The notes under the pieces are model-generated. The model worked only from the letters and a program-made list of their open reading frames with translations, did not search any database and was not told the origin of the DNA. From Geosiphon pyriformis (taxonomy: Eukaryota > Glomeromycota > Glomeromycetes > Archaeosporales > Geosiphonaceae), in contig JAAOMT010000741.1 of the NCBI GenBank assembly GCA_016748015.1, positions 227,621 to 291,620 of the forward strand: DNA of 64,000 nucleotides, written 5' to 3'. A program made the position numbers and the translations under genes. The number at the start of each line of letters is the position of its first letter. The stretch's first letter is position 1. Below are positions 37,419-47,724 of the stretch, piece by piece.

Positions 37419-38697
37419 TCCAGGTGATTTAGAGCTTCCACTTGTTGTAAGTGATGATGTGTTTTCCAATTTATTGTCTCTTTAAAAACATGAGTCTGTT
37501 GATATTAAAACTGATTTTTTTAAAACTGCTGAATGGCTAGTTGGATTGGTTTCTTGCAGTGCAACTCTGTTTTTTGTTATTCAAAAGATGTTGTCTTTGA
37601 ATAAGTTTTTTTCTGTAGCATCAGCGTAGTGTGTCCTTGACTGGTCTGAGTGGCTGGCCACATTGTTACTCATAGAATATAGGAAATATAGTATTATTAG
37701 TCAGTAGATATTAGCCAATCAGATGTAGACATAGTAAATGTGGAATTTCAAGATTACTCTCAGAGGAATTGCAGAATTCCAGGAATTTCAGAATTCTCCA
37801 ACAAGAAATCACAGGATTCCAGAATTCCAGAATTCCTCTCATCAGGAATCGCAGGATTTCAGGAATTCCAGGATTCCTGTTGCAAGAAATTGAGGAATTG
37901 AGGAATCTCAAATATGTATATATAGCAGTAGCATTAGAAGCAGAAAAGAAAGGAGGAACACCAAAAATTCTTAGCTTAGTTACCATAATCCTCAAATAAA
38001 TAATTATTTACTATATCAAATTTATTCTTCACTATCAACACTTTATGTTAATAGTAACTGATACTTAACCATACTAAAACAATAGCTTTTGATCATGGCT
38101 ATTGATGGGATACTAATTTGCAAATCGCCTTGGCTTATTTCTTATTTTTTCTTTTATCTTTCTTTATTTTCTTTGTTGTCTACTAACTTGATTAAAGGAT
38201 TTACTCTTGGAGGACTTACAGAGGAATAAAACTTATTTAAAAAATACTTATTCTTAAAGGACTTACAGAGGAATAAACTTGCTTAAACAATACTTACTTT
38301 TGGAGGACTTACAGAAGAACTGACATCAGAAAACAGCACTGATATACACTTACAAAGGATATCATACCAGGAGAATCATCAACTACCAAGCTGAGCAAGC
38401 AATTGACAAAACTACGGTTTCAGAAAACTACGGATAAACTGTTACCATTGAATTTCTGTCTATTATACAAAGAACTCGATTGGAAAACCTTCAGATAAAA
38501 TACCTTCAGATTATCATCATCACCAATCGCTTTGTGTACCAAGTTACAGGTTTGTTATTCACTCAACACCTCAAAGAATCACCTGTAACAACATGTAAAA
38601 AGTACATGATTAGCACCTAGTTTAGATTACTTAGTTTGATGTATTGTACTAGATAGCTTTTGGGCCTCATTCGTTAAACTCTAAAAAAAAAAAAAAA
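37419..38697 (+). mobile_element. Family-B LINE-like piece, 5'-truncated, split by an LTR
   Basis: A plus-strand fragment that reads the C-terminal part of the family-B ORF1 (LPLVVSDDVFSNLLSL, a stop, then KTAEWLVGLVSC). It then runs straight into the same 3' tail as the family-A LINEs (GGTCTGAGTGGCTGGCCACA). The tail is interrupted by a solo LTR at 37664-38590 and resumes at 38591, ending in a clean run of 17 A at about 38683-38699. There is no endonuclease or reverse transcriptase between ORF1 and tail, so it is non-autonomous by structure. Confidence 0.8.
37664..38590 (+). mobile_element. Solo LTR, family A, flanked by ACAT duplication
   Basis: 927 bp starting TGTTACTCATAG and ending CACCTGTAACA. 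The bases before (37660-37663) and after (38591-38594) are both ACAT. It contains a dense set of TTCCAGAATTCC-type units at 37745-37910, then a TATA-like ATGTATATATAG at about 37914-37925, as expected for a U3 promoter. No primer-binding site or coding sequence accompanies it. It is the longest and least decayed of the three family-A LTRs. Confidence 0.9.
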
Positions 38698-38908
38698 AAG
38701 TATAATTGTTTTAGTATAATTGTTTTAATATAAAATAAGATATCTATTTTTAATAAAGTTTTAAATAAAATTAATAAGAAGTTAATTAAGATTAAATATA
38801 AAAATTTTTTTTTATTAAGTTTTAATGAACGAGACCCAAAAGCTACCTAATACAATACATCAAACTAAGTAATTTAAACTAAGCATTAATTATGCACCTT
38901 TTACACAT

Positions 38909-39870
38909 TGTTACCAGAGATTTTTGGTCTCTTCTTAGCTCTTGTATGTTTATTGTAATGCTGTTAATTCATGACTATGGGAAGTGTTTGAACTTCCGAT
39001 AACTGAATTTATCTTCAAATTATCTCCTATAATTTGAACTGCTGGGCTTATAAGTGGAATGACCAGTTCCATGCCAGTTGCTTTGTGTAGTTATGTTGTA
39101 ATAAACATCAACTCTTTCCCAAAAATTGCTCGTCTGAAAGCTCACTAAAAATGTGTAGTTACTTTGCTGTGAAAGTCAATTCTTCTACAGGAATCTCGTC
39201 TGTAGGCTACCCTAATGATTATAATAAGAAAATAAAAGAAAGAAAATAAAAGAAATGTAAAAAAAATAGAATTCTGTCAAGGGAAACGTTTTCTATTCAG
39301 GCCTGGAGTCACTAACAGTTTACTGAAATTGGTAGCTAATCAATTTCAAAACATTAGTTGGGTTTTGAGGATTTTCCAAGTGCAATAATTAAAGAATTTG
39401 GTTTTTTAAATTATTTGATATTTATTTCTTTTTGTGTGTGTAGGAATGGTTCTAAGTGATAAATCTAAAGTAAGATACATTTTCTTGAAAAGAAAAGCTC
39501 TTCTTTTATATAACTTGTCATAACACTATTCTATGAACTTGAACTTTGCTCTTTTCTACAATTTCACTGAACTAAAGATACATTTCGGCAAATTACAAGT
39601 TATTTCTGCGAACTATTAGATATTTTGGTGAATTATTAATTATTTTGGCAAATTTTTAAATGTTATATATTTCAGGGTATTACATGATTGATCATTACAC
39701 TTAGGTTACATTTGTGTTATGTACAAATTGGGTTATTAATTAAATGATAATTTCGGATATTTTGCTAATGTAATAAGTGATAATTTGAAACAATAATATA
39801 TGCTAATTAATGCTAAGATTTATAAGGGTAATTTCATGTTAAACAATATTTTTAATTTTGTCTGGTAACA
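38909..39870 (-). repeat. 3' LTR of gypsy element 1
   Basis: 962 bp, beginning TGTTACCAGAG and ending CTGGTAACA on the plus strand, so the ends form a perfect 9-bp inverted repeat. It matches the LTR at 47725-48706 along its whole length with scattered transitions and small indels. Confidence 0.92.
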
Positions 39871-39904
39871 TAACCTTCTCCTCAAGACTGAGCTCTGTCA
39901 AAGT

Positions 39905-40516
39905 CTAAGTACTGTCAGTAATTTCCAGATAATAATCCAAAATTATTGAAGAAATTTGGTCTGAAAATTGTTGAAATTTCAGTTCTGTGAGCTTTCTAAT
40001 GTATTGAATCTTCAAAGGCTGTAAAATTGGGTTTTGTAGGACGTTTTTACAGATGTGAAATAGGTTATAAAGTCTAAGAGCAGCTCTTAGTTTATAATAA
40101 CTGTTTGTAGGTCCAGTTGTTGTCTTGAATTCATTGTGGAATTGTTTCCGAATAGCTTCTTTTGTGAAATTTGCTGCTGTAAGCTCCCGTTTTTGTTCAT
40201 GAAGTGTTTTTCTAATATAGAAATATCTATATATTGGAGTATAGTTGTAGTTTTCTTTATTAAGACACAGTTGAAGTTTTTGTTGAATAGTAGTATTTGG
40301 TGGAATACTAATAGGAATAAGCATTAAGTTTTCTTTTAAAGCAAGCTTTAAAAGTTTTGGCAGATGAATTCTAGAATAACTTCTTGTGTTCTTCTTATAT
40401 GGGTGATATTTTCGTGAATTTGGGGCTAAATCTGTAACTACTTTTGTTTGAATATAATTAATGTGGTTTCCAGTAACAGTAATGGATAATTTGGGTATTG
40501 TTTTTAAAGCTAACAT
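39905..40516 (-). CDS. Extra 3' ORF of gypsy element 1, unknown
   Basis: An intact 203-residue ORF between integrase and the 3' LTR, in the position of env in retroviruses. It has no signal peptide, no transmembrane segment and few Cys, so it does not look like an envelope. It is Lys/Thr/Tyr-rich and basic at the N-terminus (NSRKYHPYKKNTRSYSRIHL), with a helical C-terminal half (LRAALRLYNLFHICKNVLQN). It is open while all the other parts of this element have stops. A weakly similar ORF is in the same place in gypsy element 2. I do not recognise its family. Confidence 0.6.
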   Translation of the reverse strand: MLALKTIPKLSITVTGNHINYIQTKVVTDLAPNSRKYHPYKKNTRSYSRIHLPKLLKLALKENLMLIPISIPPNTTIQQKLQLCLNKENYNYTPIYRYFYIRKTLHEQKRELTAANFTKEAIRKQFHNEFKTTTGPTNSYYKLRAALRLYNLFHICKNVLQNPILQPLKIQYIRKLTELKFQQFSDQISSIILDYYLEITDST

Positions 40517-40699
40517 TAGTTTTTGGGATAATTGTTGAATGTTTTAAGGAATAGTCATTATAAAAGATTTGAAAATAAAAGAAAATTATTTTTGGTGTAT
40601 AGGTTTTTATGTTATTTTTGCTTTGTTTTTGTGAGATTGTTTCTAAATTATAAGAAGATAACTATAATAATAAATTTAAGTTAAGTGTTCAAGTTGGAA

Positions 40700-41860
40700 G
40701 ATTGTTCAATAACAACTATTGGTTCTAAATTTTGGGGAATATCTTCGGGATTGATTAAAAGGGAATGTGTACCAATTTGTGGAATTAATAGTTCAGAATT
40801 GTTTCTGGAATTATAGTGTTTTAAATGATCTCTATGTGCAACTTTTGTTAGGATTTTGTCATCAAGTCTTAGCTTGTATGATCTGTTGTCTAGGACTTTA
40901 TGGATAAAGAATGGTCCATCCCATTTATTTTTAAATTTTCCACTTTATTGTTTTTCAGCTTTAGTTCTGTGTAAGAGAACTTTGTTTCTGATTTTAAATT
41001 TATTGGTAACTGGAGGCAATTTGTTGTCATGCTGTTCTTTTTGTTAAGCTTAGGAGTATTTAATATGGGTGGCTGCTATTCGTCATTTTCCTTCCAATGT
41101 GCTAAGCAGAATATAGGCTCTTCGTTGTAGTGTTTCCTAAAAGTTGTCTCTATTAATTGGTTGTACTGGATATGTTTCTATTGTGAAACTAATTGGTAAT
41201 GTTGCTGTCTTTCTATAGGTTAAATCAAATGGTGTGTGTTTTGTGGTATCTTGTTTTAGTGTTCTATATGCTAGTAACACTAATGGAATAAAGAGATCTC
41301 ATTCTTGCTCAAAATTGGTTGAGACTTTGGCTAATAATTCACACAATGTTCTGTTGAAATGTTCTACAAATCCATTTGTTTGTGAATGGTAGGGCAAAGA
41401 TAATGGTCTCTTGATATTAAATCGTCCACAAATTTCCTGGATTAAATTGTTCACAAAATGTGTTCTTTGATCAGATAAAAGTTCTATTAGGCATCCATGT
41501 CTACAAATGATGTCTTCGTAGATAAAATTTGCTACTGATTTCACATCTGCTCATTGAATGGCTCTGGCTTTAGGCCATTTGGTGAAATAGTCTACAGCTA
41601 CTGCAATATAACAGTTTTTTTGGTTTGTGATAGGTAGTGGTCTGACTAAATCGATACCAACTCAGTCAAAAGACTGTCCAACTTTGATTGAATTTAAAGA
41701 TTTTATAGGGCAAGTTCCTCCTCTTCTTTGACAACTATCATAAGACTTAACGTATTCATGAATGTCTTTTCTCATTTGAGGCCAAAAGTAATATTCTAGT
41801 GTTCTCTGGGTAGTGCTGTCTTTTCCTAAGTGTGCTGATGAAAAATCTGAGTACATGTTA
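40700..41860 (-). pseudogene. Integrase of gypsy element 1, broken
   Basis: The HHCC zinc-binding part (41662-41856: AHLGKDSTTQRTLEYYFWPQ, then YDSCQRR) has lost its first Cys to Tyr. The core catalytic region (41299-41544) shows LSDQRTHFVNN with Asp and SQTNGFVEHFNRTL with Glu. The C-terminal GPY/F-like module is at about 40880-40930 (KWDGPFFIHKVLDNRSYKLR). No chromodomain is visible after it. Stops separate these parts. Confidence 0.85.
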
Positions 41861-42208
41861 TATAAAATGGTTTTTTTTTCATGTTCTTATATTAATCTGA
41901 GTGAATTGTCTGGGTTTCTGAAGTTTTGATAATAAATCATGTTATTGTGTAAGAAGTATTGTTTGGCTTGTTGTTGTAACTGATGTTTTTTATCTGAGGA
42001 CCAATCTGTTGAAATTGTTAATATTTTCAAATATTGTTTAAGATTGTTGTAGTTTTCGGAGTTCATTGTTTGTTGTTTTGTTGTTAATTCAAATGGGTGT
42101 TGATTTTGTATTCTAATCTTGTCTTATTCTTGAGAGACAATCAACGTTGGTATAGAGTTTTCCTGGTTTGTAGTGTACAATATATCAGTAGTTGGCTAAA
42201 AATCCTGT

Positions 42209-43440
42209 TCATTGGATTTGTTTTACATTCAGCTGAGTGTTTTTGTTCTGAAGCCATTTGAGTCCAATATTATCAGTAATAATATCAAATTCTTTGGGTC
42301 TGAGATAAAGGTTGAAGTAATATAGGGCCCAGATTACTGCTGTAGTTTCTAATTTTGTTGCAGAGTAGTTCTTTTTGGCTGGTTTCAATGTTCTGCTAAC
42401 ATAAGCAATTACTCGCTCATTTCCATTGTCATCTAACTGTAATAGGATGGCACCAAAGGTGGTATAAGAGGCATCTGTTGCTAACCAGAATTGGTTGCTA
42501 AAATCTGGGTAGGTGAGAATTGGAGCTGTTATTAGTTTTTCTTTGAGGATTTCAAATGCGTTTTGGTGTTTAGCAGTCCATTTGTATTTGACGTTTTTTG
42601 TGATAAGCTGGTTGAGAGGTTTTGTGATTTCTGAGAATTCTTTGATAAACTTCTGATAGTAGGAGATTAACCCTATGAATCTTCTTAGTTCTGTAGTGTT
42701 TTGAGAAGTTTTGAAGTTTTTGACAGTGCTAATTTTTCCAGGGTCTGGTTTGATTCCATTTTTACTAACAATATGACCAAGGAAAGCCAAGCTTGTTTTT
42801 CCAAAGTAGCATTTTTCAATGTTGAGTTTCAGTCCTGCTTTTTGTAATCATTAAAAAACTTCTCACAGGTGTTTTAAGTGTAATTCGAACAATGAAGAAT
42901 AAACATCAATATTGTCAAGATAAATGACTACTGACTTCCAAAGGAGGCCTTTGTAAACAATGTCCATGAGTCTTTGGAATGTTGCTGGTATATTGCATAA
43001 TTCGAAAGGCATTATGTTGAACTTGTAATTTCCTTTTTGAGTGGTGAATAATATTTTGGGGCAATCTTTGGGATCCATGACAACTTGCCAGTATCTACTC
43101 TCTAAATCTAATGTTGAAAAGTATTTGGACTTCCCAAGAGCATCTAGCATGTCATCAATTTGGGGAAGAGGATAGGCATCTTCAATGATAACACTATTGA
43201 GTTGTCAATAATCAACACAAAATCGTATCTTTCCATTTTTCTTTTTAATTAAGACTACAGATAAAGCCCATGGATTCATTAATGTTTGAATAAGCTCATT
43301 GTTGAGCATTTATTGTACTTCTTTGCAGATAAATTGGTGACTTTCTGAAGCAACTCGGTAGGCTTGCTGTCATCTTGGTTTGACATCTTCTGTATAAATT
43401 TGGTGTTGAACCAAATCAGTTCTTCCTAAGTCATTGTTGT
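42209..43440 (-). pseudogene. Reverse transcriptase - RNase H of gypsy element 1, broken
   Basis: RT fingers and palm are at 42863-43440 (WALSVVLIKKKNGKIRFCVDY, then STLDLESRYWQV with motif A Asp). The YxDD box reads YLDN (42908-42926), losing a catalytic Asp. After a stop, connection and RNase H domains are open at 42209-42790: FLGHIVSKNGIKPDPGKI, LRRFIGLISYYQKFI, then ATDASYTTFGAIL and KLETTAVIWAL. RNase H keeps the first Asp (TDAS) and Glu. Typical of Ty3/gypsy pol. Confidence 0.88.
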
Positions 43441-43954
43441 TTTCAGCAAAGATATCAGCAAATTCTGCAATTAGCTCTTTGAGCTGGCTCTGTTGTTGTG
43501 GTTCAAGTTGTCCCATGTTGATTCAAGATAGTTTTTCTATGACAACATGGTAGTTTTCAGAGCTGGGGTTTGGGTTGATTTTTGGTAGTAAATGTCCAAT
43601 AATTTCAAAGAAATCGGGGACTGTTTGGGGTAATTCTTGTTGAAAAATATTACTGTGAATAACTCCAATTTTTAAGTTATTTAATAAAACTATAGGGTAA
43701 TTATTGGGGTTGTAAAAAGTAACTCAGACTTTCTTTGTTCCTTCTGGAATGTAAATATTTGGGATTGAAATATTATGTTTCAAGCAGATTCGTTCATTGG
43801 ACTCAAAAATTTGTTGGGTGGTTGTTGGCTTTGGGCAGATATAGATTTTGGGGTGTTCTCCAAAAGGTGAAATAGTGATTGATTGGAAAAGACGTAAAAT
43901 TTGGTGAGACTTATTCTGTTCATTGAGAGCTATGTTTACTGGAACTGTAAATCA

Positions 43955-44335
43955 TCCAGTTGAACCAAAATCTTGTGTTCTTCTTTTGCTTTTTCCCAAT
44001 TGTTCTCTTTGATTGATTAACTGTAAGTCCAAAATGTTGATTAAGGGTAAATAGATAGCTTGGGCAATTTTTTCAGAATATTCAATTTTGAAAGGTTTAT
44101 TGGTTTCATTTTGGAGTATTACTGTTATGTCATCAGTATATCCAGCATCGATTATTCCTCCTCTGACATTGATTCCTTTGCTTGCCAGAGAGGACTGGAA
44201 GGTGATTTGAACTATTGCTCCTGGTAGGATTTCGAAGACAATTTTGAGATTGATTTTTGTGAGAGATTTGGGTTTGAGAACAAAAGTATCCTTGTCTGGA
44301 TATCTTAGGTCATATTCAGCATCAATTTCATGTGC
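43955..44335 (-). pseudogene. dUTPase-like domain in gypsy element 1
   Basis: About 127 residues match trimeric dUTP pyrophosphatase from end to end. Motif 1 is in HEIDAEYDLRYP. Motif 2 is SSLASKG, where the usual Arg-Ser-Ser reads Gln-Ser-Ser. Motif 3 is VRGGIIDAGYTDDI, with the substrate-binding Gly-x-Ile-Asp-Ala-Gly-Tyr intact. Motif 4 is EKIAQAI. Motif 5, the Gly-rich arm, is FGSTG. The reading is one uninterrupted frame up to a TGA right after motif 5. dUTPase hydrolyses dUTP to dUMP and keeps uracil out of DNA; some lentiviruses and betaretroviruses encode one. It lies between the Cys-rich module and the reverse transcriptase, so it would be part of the pol polyprotein. The Arg to Gln change in motif 2 may be decay (CGA to CAA). 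Confidence 0.85.
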
Positions 44336-44499
44336 TTTTTCAGGTTTTATTCCTTGTCCATTGTTGTTGAAGTATTTGAGTTGTAAAACAAACTGATTTT
44401 TGATGAGATAGATGGGTGTTGCTTCAATTTCTTCTGTTGCTTCAGGTTCTCCAAATTCAATTTCATTTTCATCGTTTTTACTGGGCAGGGGAATACTAA

Positions 44500-45180
44500 G
44501 AGCATAGCATTCAGGACACTATTGCTCATCGCAAGGCATTATGCATTCTTCACACAATTTAATGTTTATTTGTTTTAGTCATTGGGCTTAAGCTTCTTTG
44601 GTCGGGTAAGTGTAACTGGCAATTTGGTGATATACTTCTACTTCATCTTCATAGTTGTATCCAGTGATTTCAAAGGTGTATGCAATGTATTCTGATTCTT
44701 TCATTTGACAAACATTTTCTTGAGTGGCTCCGTTGATTAAAGCCATTACTAGATCGAAAATCATTTTGGCATCATGAGGGTAATGGTACAGTTTGTTGAG
44801 GGCACTGTTGTAAGCAGCATCAAAAGAGGTTCCTCTTGTTACTTTTTCTGAGATTAAAAGGGCATATTGGCATGTTTGATCGCAGACTTTTTCTCTGAAT
44901 GCAACATTAATCCAGTTGCATTCATCAGGTAATTGTTCTCTACAAGTCAAACAGGGTGTTCTGTCTTATTTTCCACTTCTTTTGACTAGATGTCCCTATC
45001 ATTCTTGGTGGCAAGATTTACAATAGTAACAAATATGGTTTCCATATTCTTCCTCGGGTGAAATACAAGCTCTCATTGATGAGAGTTTCTTGTGGCAATC
45101 TTTGCATTTGAGTGGAATGTAAGGGCATTGTTTTCATGGTTTTGGTTTTGAATAGGGGACATTCCATCTGAGTGTTACTG
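44500..45180 (-). pseudogene. Cys-rich module between protease and dUTPase
   Basis: A run of about 220 residues with repeated CxxC pairs: KCKDC (about 45090), CYYCKSC (about 45030), CLTC (about 44950), later CEEC and CPEC (44500-44560). Between them is an open 120-residue segment (44588-44950) with no recognised fold. The spacing looks like zinc ribbons. A few stops interrupt it. Standard Ty3/gypsy elements have no such module here. Its role is unknown. Confidence 0.6.
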
Positions 45181-45592
45181 GTTCTTTTGTTTCAAAAGAA
45201 TTGTTTGTCAAAAAATACTGTTGTTTAGTTTCATCAGCCCAATTGGAGGTTGATTCCAGTGTTATAAATGTTTTAATGATGGGTTTTTCTTCTTCTGGTT
45301 CAAATTCAAAAGCCGGGACTTTTTTGAAGCATTTGTTGAATGTATCACAAGTGACAGGTACTTGGGCATGTTGTCCTTGGTAGGAGATTGTTAACTCTTA
45401 TGTCTCCCAATTCAGATTAGCATTGGCTTTTTGAAGCCAATTATTTCCAACAAGAGCTTGGTATTGGAGAGCATCCATGACCAGAACTTTGACTGGAATG
45501 ATGATTCTGTCAATTGTAAATGGGAAGTTGTCAATTTTTCCTACTGAAGTCTTTTTCATGCCATTGGCAGTGACAATAATTGTCTGAGCTGG

Positions 45593-45928
45593 TTAGTCAA
45601 TGTTTTTTTTTAGCTGCTGTATTAATTGATATGTGATGATGCATCTGGCAGATCTACTGTTTAGAATCAAGCGAATTGGCTTTCCTTTTGCTTCAGCTTC
45701 TGTGTACATTGCAGTGATGGCTTTTTGTTCATTAGCTGCTGCATTGCTAAACAAGAATGGTGATTTATTTGCTTCAAATTTGAAAGAAAATATATCTGAA
45801 AAATTGACGTTTTCAGCAATTCTGGCTGGTAGAATTGTGATAGGAGTATAGGAAGAGTTTTGTTGTTGTGCTGCAGCTCTACCTTCTGAGAGTGCAGTAT
45901 GATGAAAATCCTGTTCTTCTGGCATCAT
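45593..45928 (-). pseudogene. Aspartic protease domain of gypsy element 1, inactivated
   Basis: An open 111-residue stretch ending in LILNSRSARCIITYQLIQQL. Alignment to retropepsins places the catalytic Asp-Ser-Gly at Asn-Ser-Arg: both Asp and Gly are replaced through G to A changes, so the enzyme is dead. The preceding region (45700-45928) is the gag-protease linker. Confidence 0.75.
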
Positions 45929-46049
45929 AAGATAACTAGGTTGAGTATAATAGTGGTTGGGTCTTGGTTGAACTGAATTTCGGGAAACTAATTGGTTGTT
46001 CGAATTGATTCTATTGTTGTTTACTTGGTATTGGTTTTGTGGTGTGAAC

Positions 46050-47090
46050 TGATTTTATGGAATCAATCTTCAAGCAGGCACTTGATAATGTTGTGTGGGT
46101 GGTTGTTGATATTGCTGTTGGGTTGGCTGTGGGGCAGACTGATAATAGTTACTTTGGTATTGGGGTCTTAGTAAATAGTAAGCTGGTAGTGGCAGTTAAT
46201 AATAAGATTGCTGTGGTGGAGGGTAACATTGATTACTCCTATTTTGTTGGTCTCATTGTAGCTTTCTGCAATCTCTTTTCCAGTGGTCAGGGATTCCACA
46301 GTAATGGCAATTCTAAGGCTGGTTATTAGAAAGTGGTGTAAAGTTATTTTGATTTTGTCTTTGGGATGGTTGATATCTTTGGAGTTGCTGTTGTTGTTGT
46401 TGGTTGGTAAAGTAGTTTTCAATTTTCTTGGTTAATTAGTCAATCTTTTCTTCAGCTACTGAGCTGGTTTCTCCAATAGCCAGGTTAACAAGTTTGGTAT
46501 GGTTGGCTTCTTCCATGGCCATTTCATAGTTTTTTGCCTGTTGAATAGCAGTGGCTAAATCTTCTGGTGCATGTGGATGAACTTTCTTGATAAGTTTGTC
46601 TTTTAGTTTAGCAATAAATTGATCCAAAATTTGTGCATTGGAGTAGTATTTGTTGGTTTCCAATTGCCAAATCTTTCTAAGCAGTTTGTTGAATTTCCCA
46701 AGATAGGTCATAACTGATTTACTTGGTTCTTGCTTGATATTTCAGAACTGATTTCGAAGGGTGATAGAAGTGTTATTGTTAGTGAACTGTTCTAGAAAAG
46801 CAGTTTTGAATGCTTCCCAGTGTTTTGGTGGGGCTTCTAAGTTTTTAAACCATTCACTGGCTGTTCTTTGTAAGAAGTATGGAATTGCAGCATTCCAATC
46901 ATTTGCATCTTCTGCTTTTGAGACTTTGTCAAGCCATTCTTAAAGACTGGTTTCACTGTCTTCTCCTGTGAACTCAGGAATTTTTGCAATATATGTGGAG
47001 GCCATTTCTTCTTTATTTTCTGAGTTTTCTGTTTCTTGTTCTGATTTGGTCTCTTCACTTTGATTTTTTGCTAAGTAGTCAATAAGGTTT
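46050..47090 (-). pseudogene. gag of gypsy element 1 (capsid and zinc knuckle), broken
   Basis: Readable gag. From about 46995 it runs EFTGEDSETS, a stop, EWLDKVSKAEDANDWNAAIP, then a segment with the W..N pattern of Retrotrans_gag domains. An open segment follows at 46436-46711 (LGKFNKLLRKIWQLETNKYY). A Gln-rich spacer then leads to a nucleocapsid knuckle CHYCGIPDHWKRDC (CX2CX4HX4C, about 46275-46320). Single stops (Gln codons turned to TAA/TAG) break it. A Gln/Asn/Pro-rich linker leads on to the protease. Confidence 0.8.
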
Positions 47091-47724
47091 GGTTAATATT
47101 AGTTCCTGTTGTTGAATAGGGCTTTTGGGTGACTGAAAATCTTCTATTCTTGAAAACCGAATAAGTGGTGAGCTTGGTGTTTGTGGTTGAGCAAGTGAAG
47201 CTAGAAATGGTGTGATTAAGAGTGGTAATTTAAAGCTGGTTCCTTGTTCTGGAGTTTGTAAATGTTTGGCAGTGGTTTTAGGTGTATTGGGAGTAGTTCT
47301 GAGTTTTTGTTTCCTTTTTCTTTTTCCTTCTTCTGTTTCCGATTCAAAACCAAGAAAAAATTTCTGTTCTACTGGGTAATTCTCTTCACAATACTAAATA
47401 ATATTGAAGTTGAGTTCTTGGAAATATGTTTCAAGTGTTTGACTGTTAAAATTCTGAGTGTTTAGACGAGAGTAATATACTAAGCTTTCGTATAAGTTGT
47501 ATCTAACTTTTGAAATGTTGTAGTCTCCAAAAAGATAATTGTTAATGTAATTTTCAATGTACTGGTAAAGTGTTTTCTTGAATGCTTCAATTCCGTCTGG
47601 GATGTTAAATCTCTGTTTGCAGTGGGTGTAGATTAACTAATAATACTCTAGAGTTCTTGAATCTGTTTGAGTTGCCACTTTTGAAGTTGTTGTTGCTGTG
47701 TTATTTCCGTGAGAGAATACCAAA

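Noticed and set aside
39905-40516. Envelope gene of an errantivirus-type element
   Set aside because: Position fits, but there is no signal peptide, transmembrane helix, furin-like site or Cys pattern.
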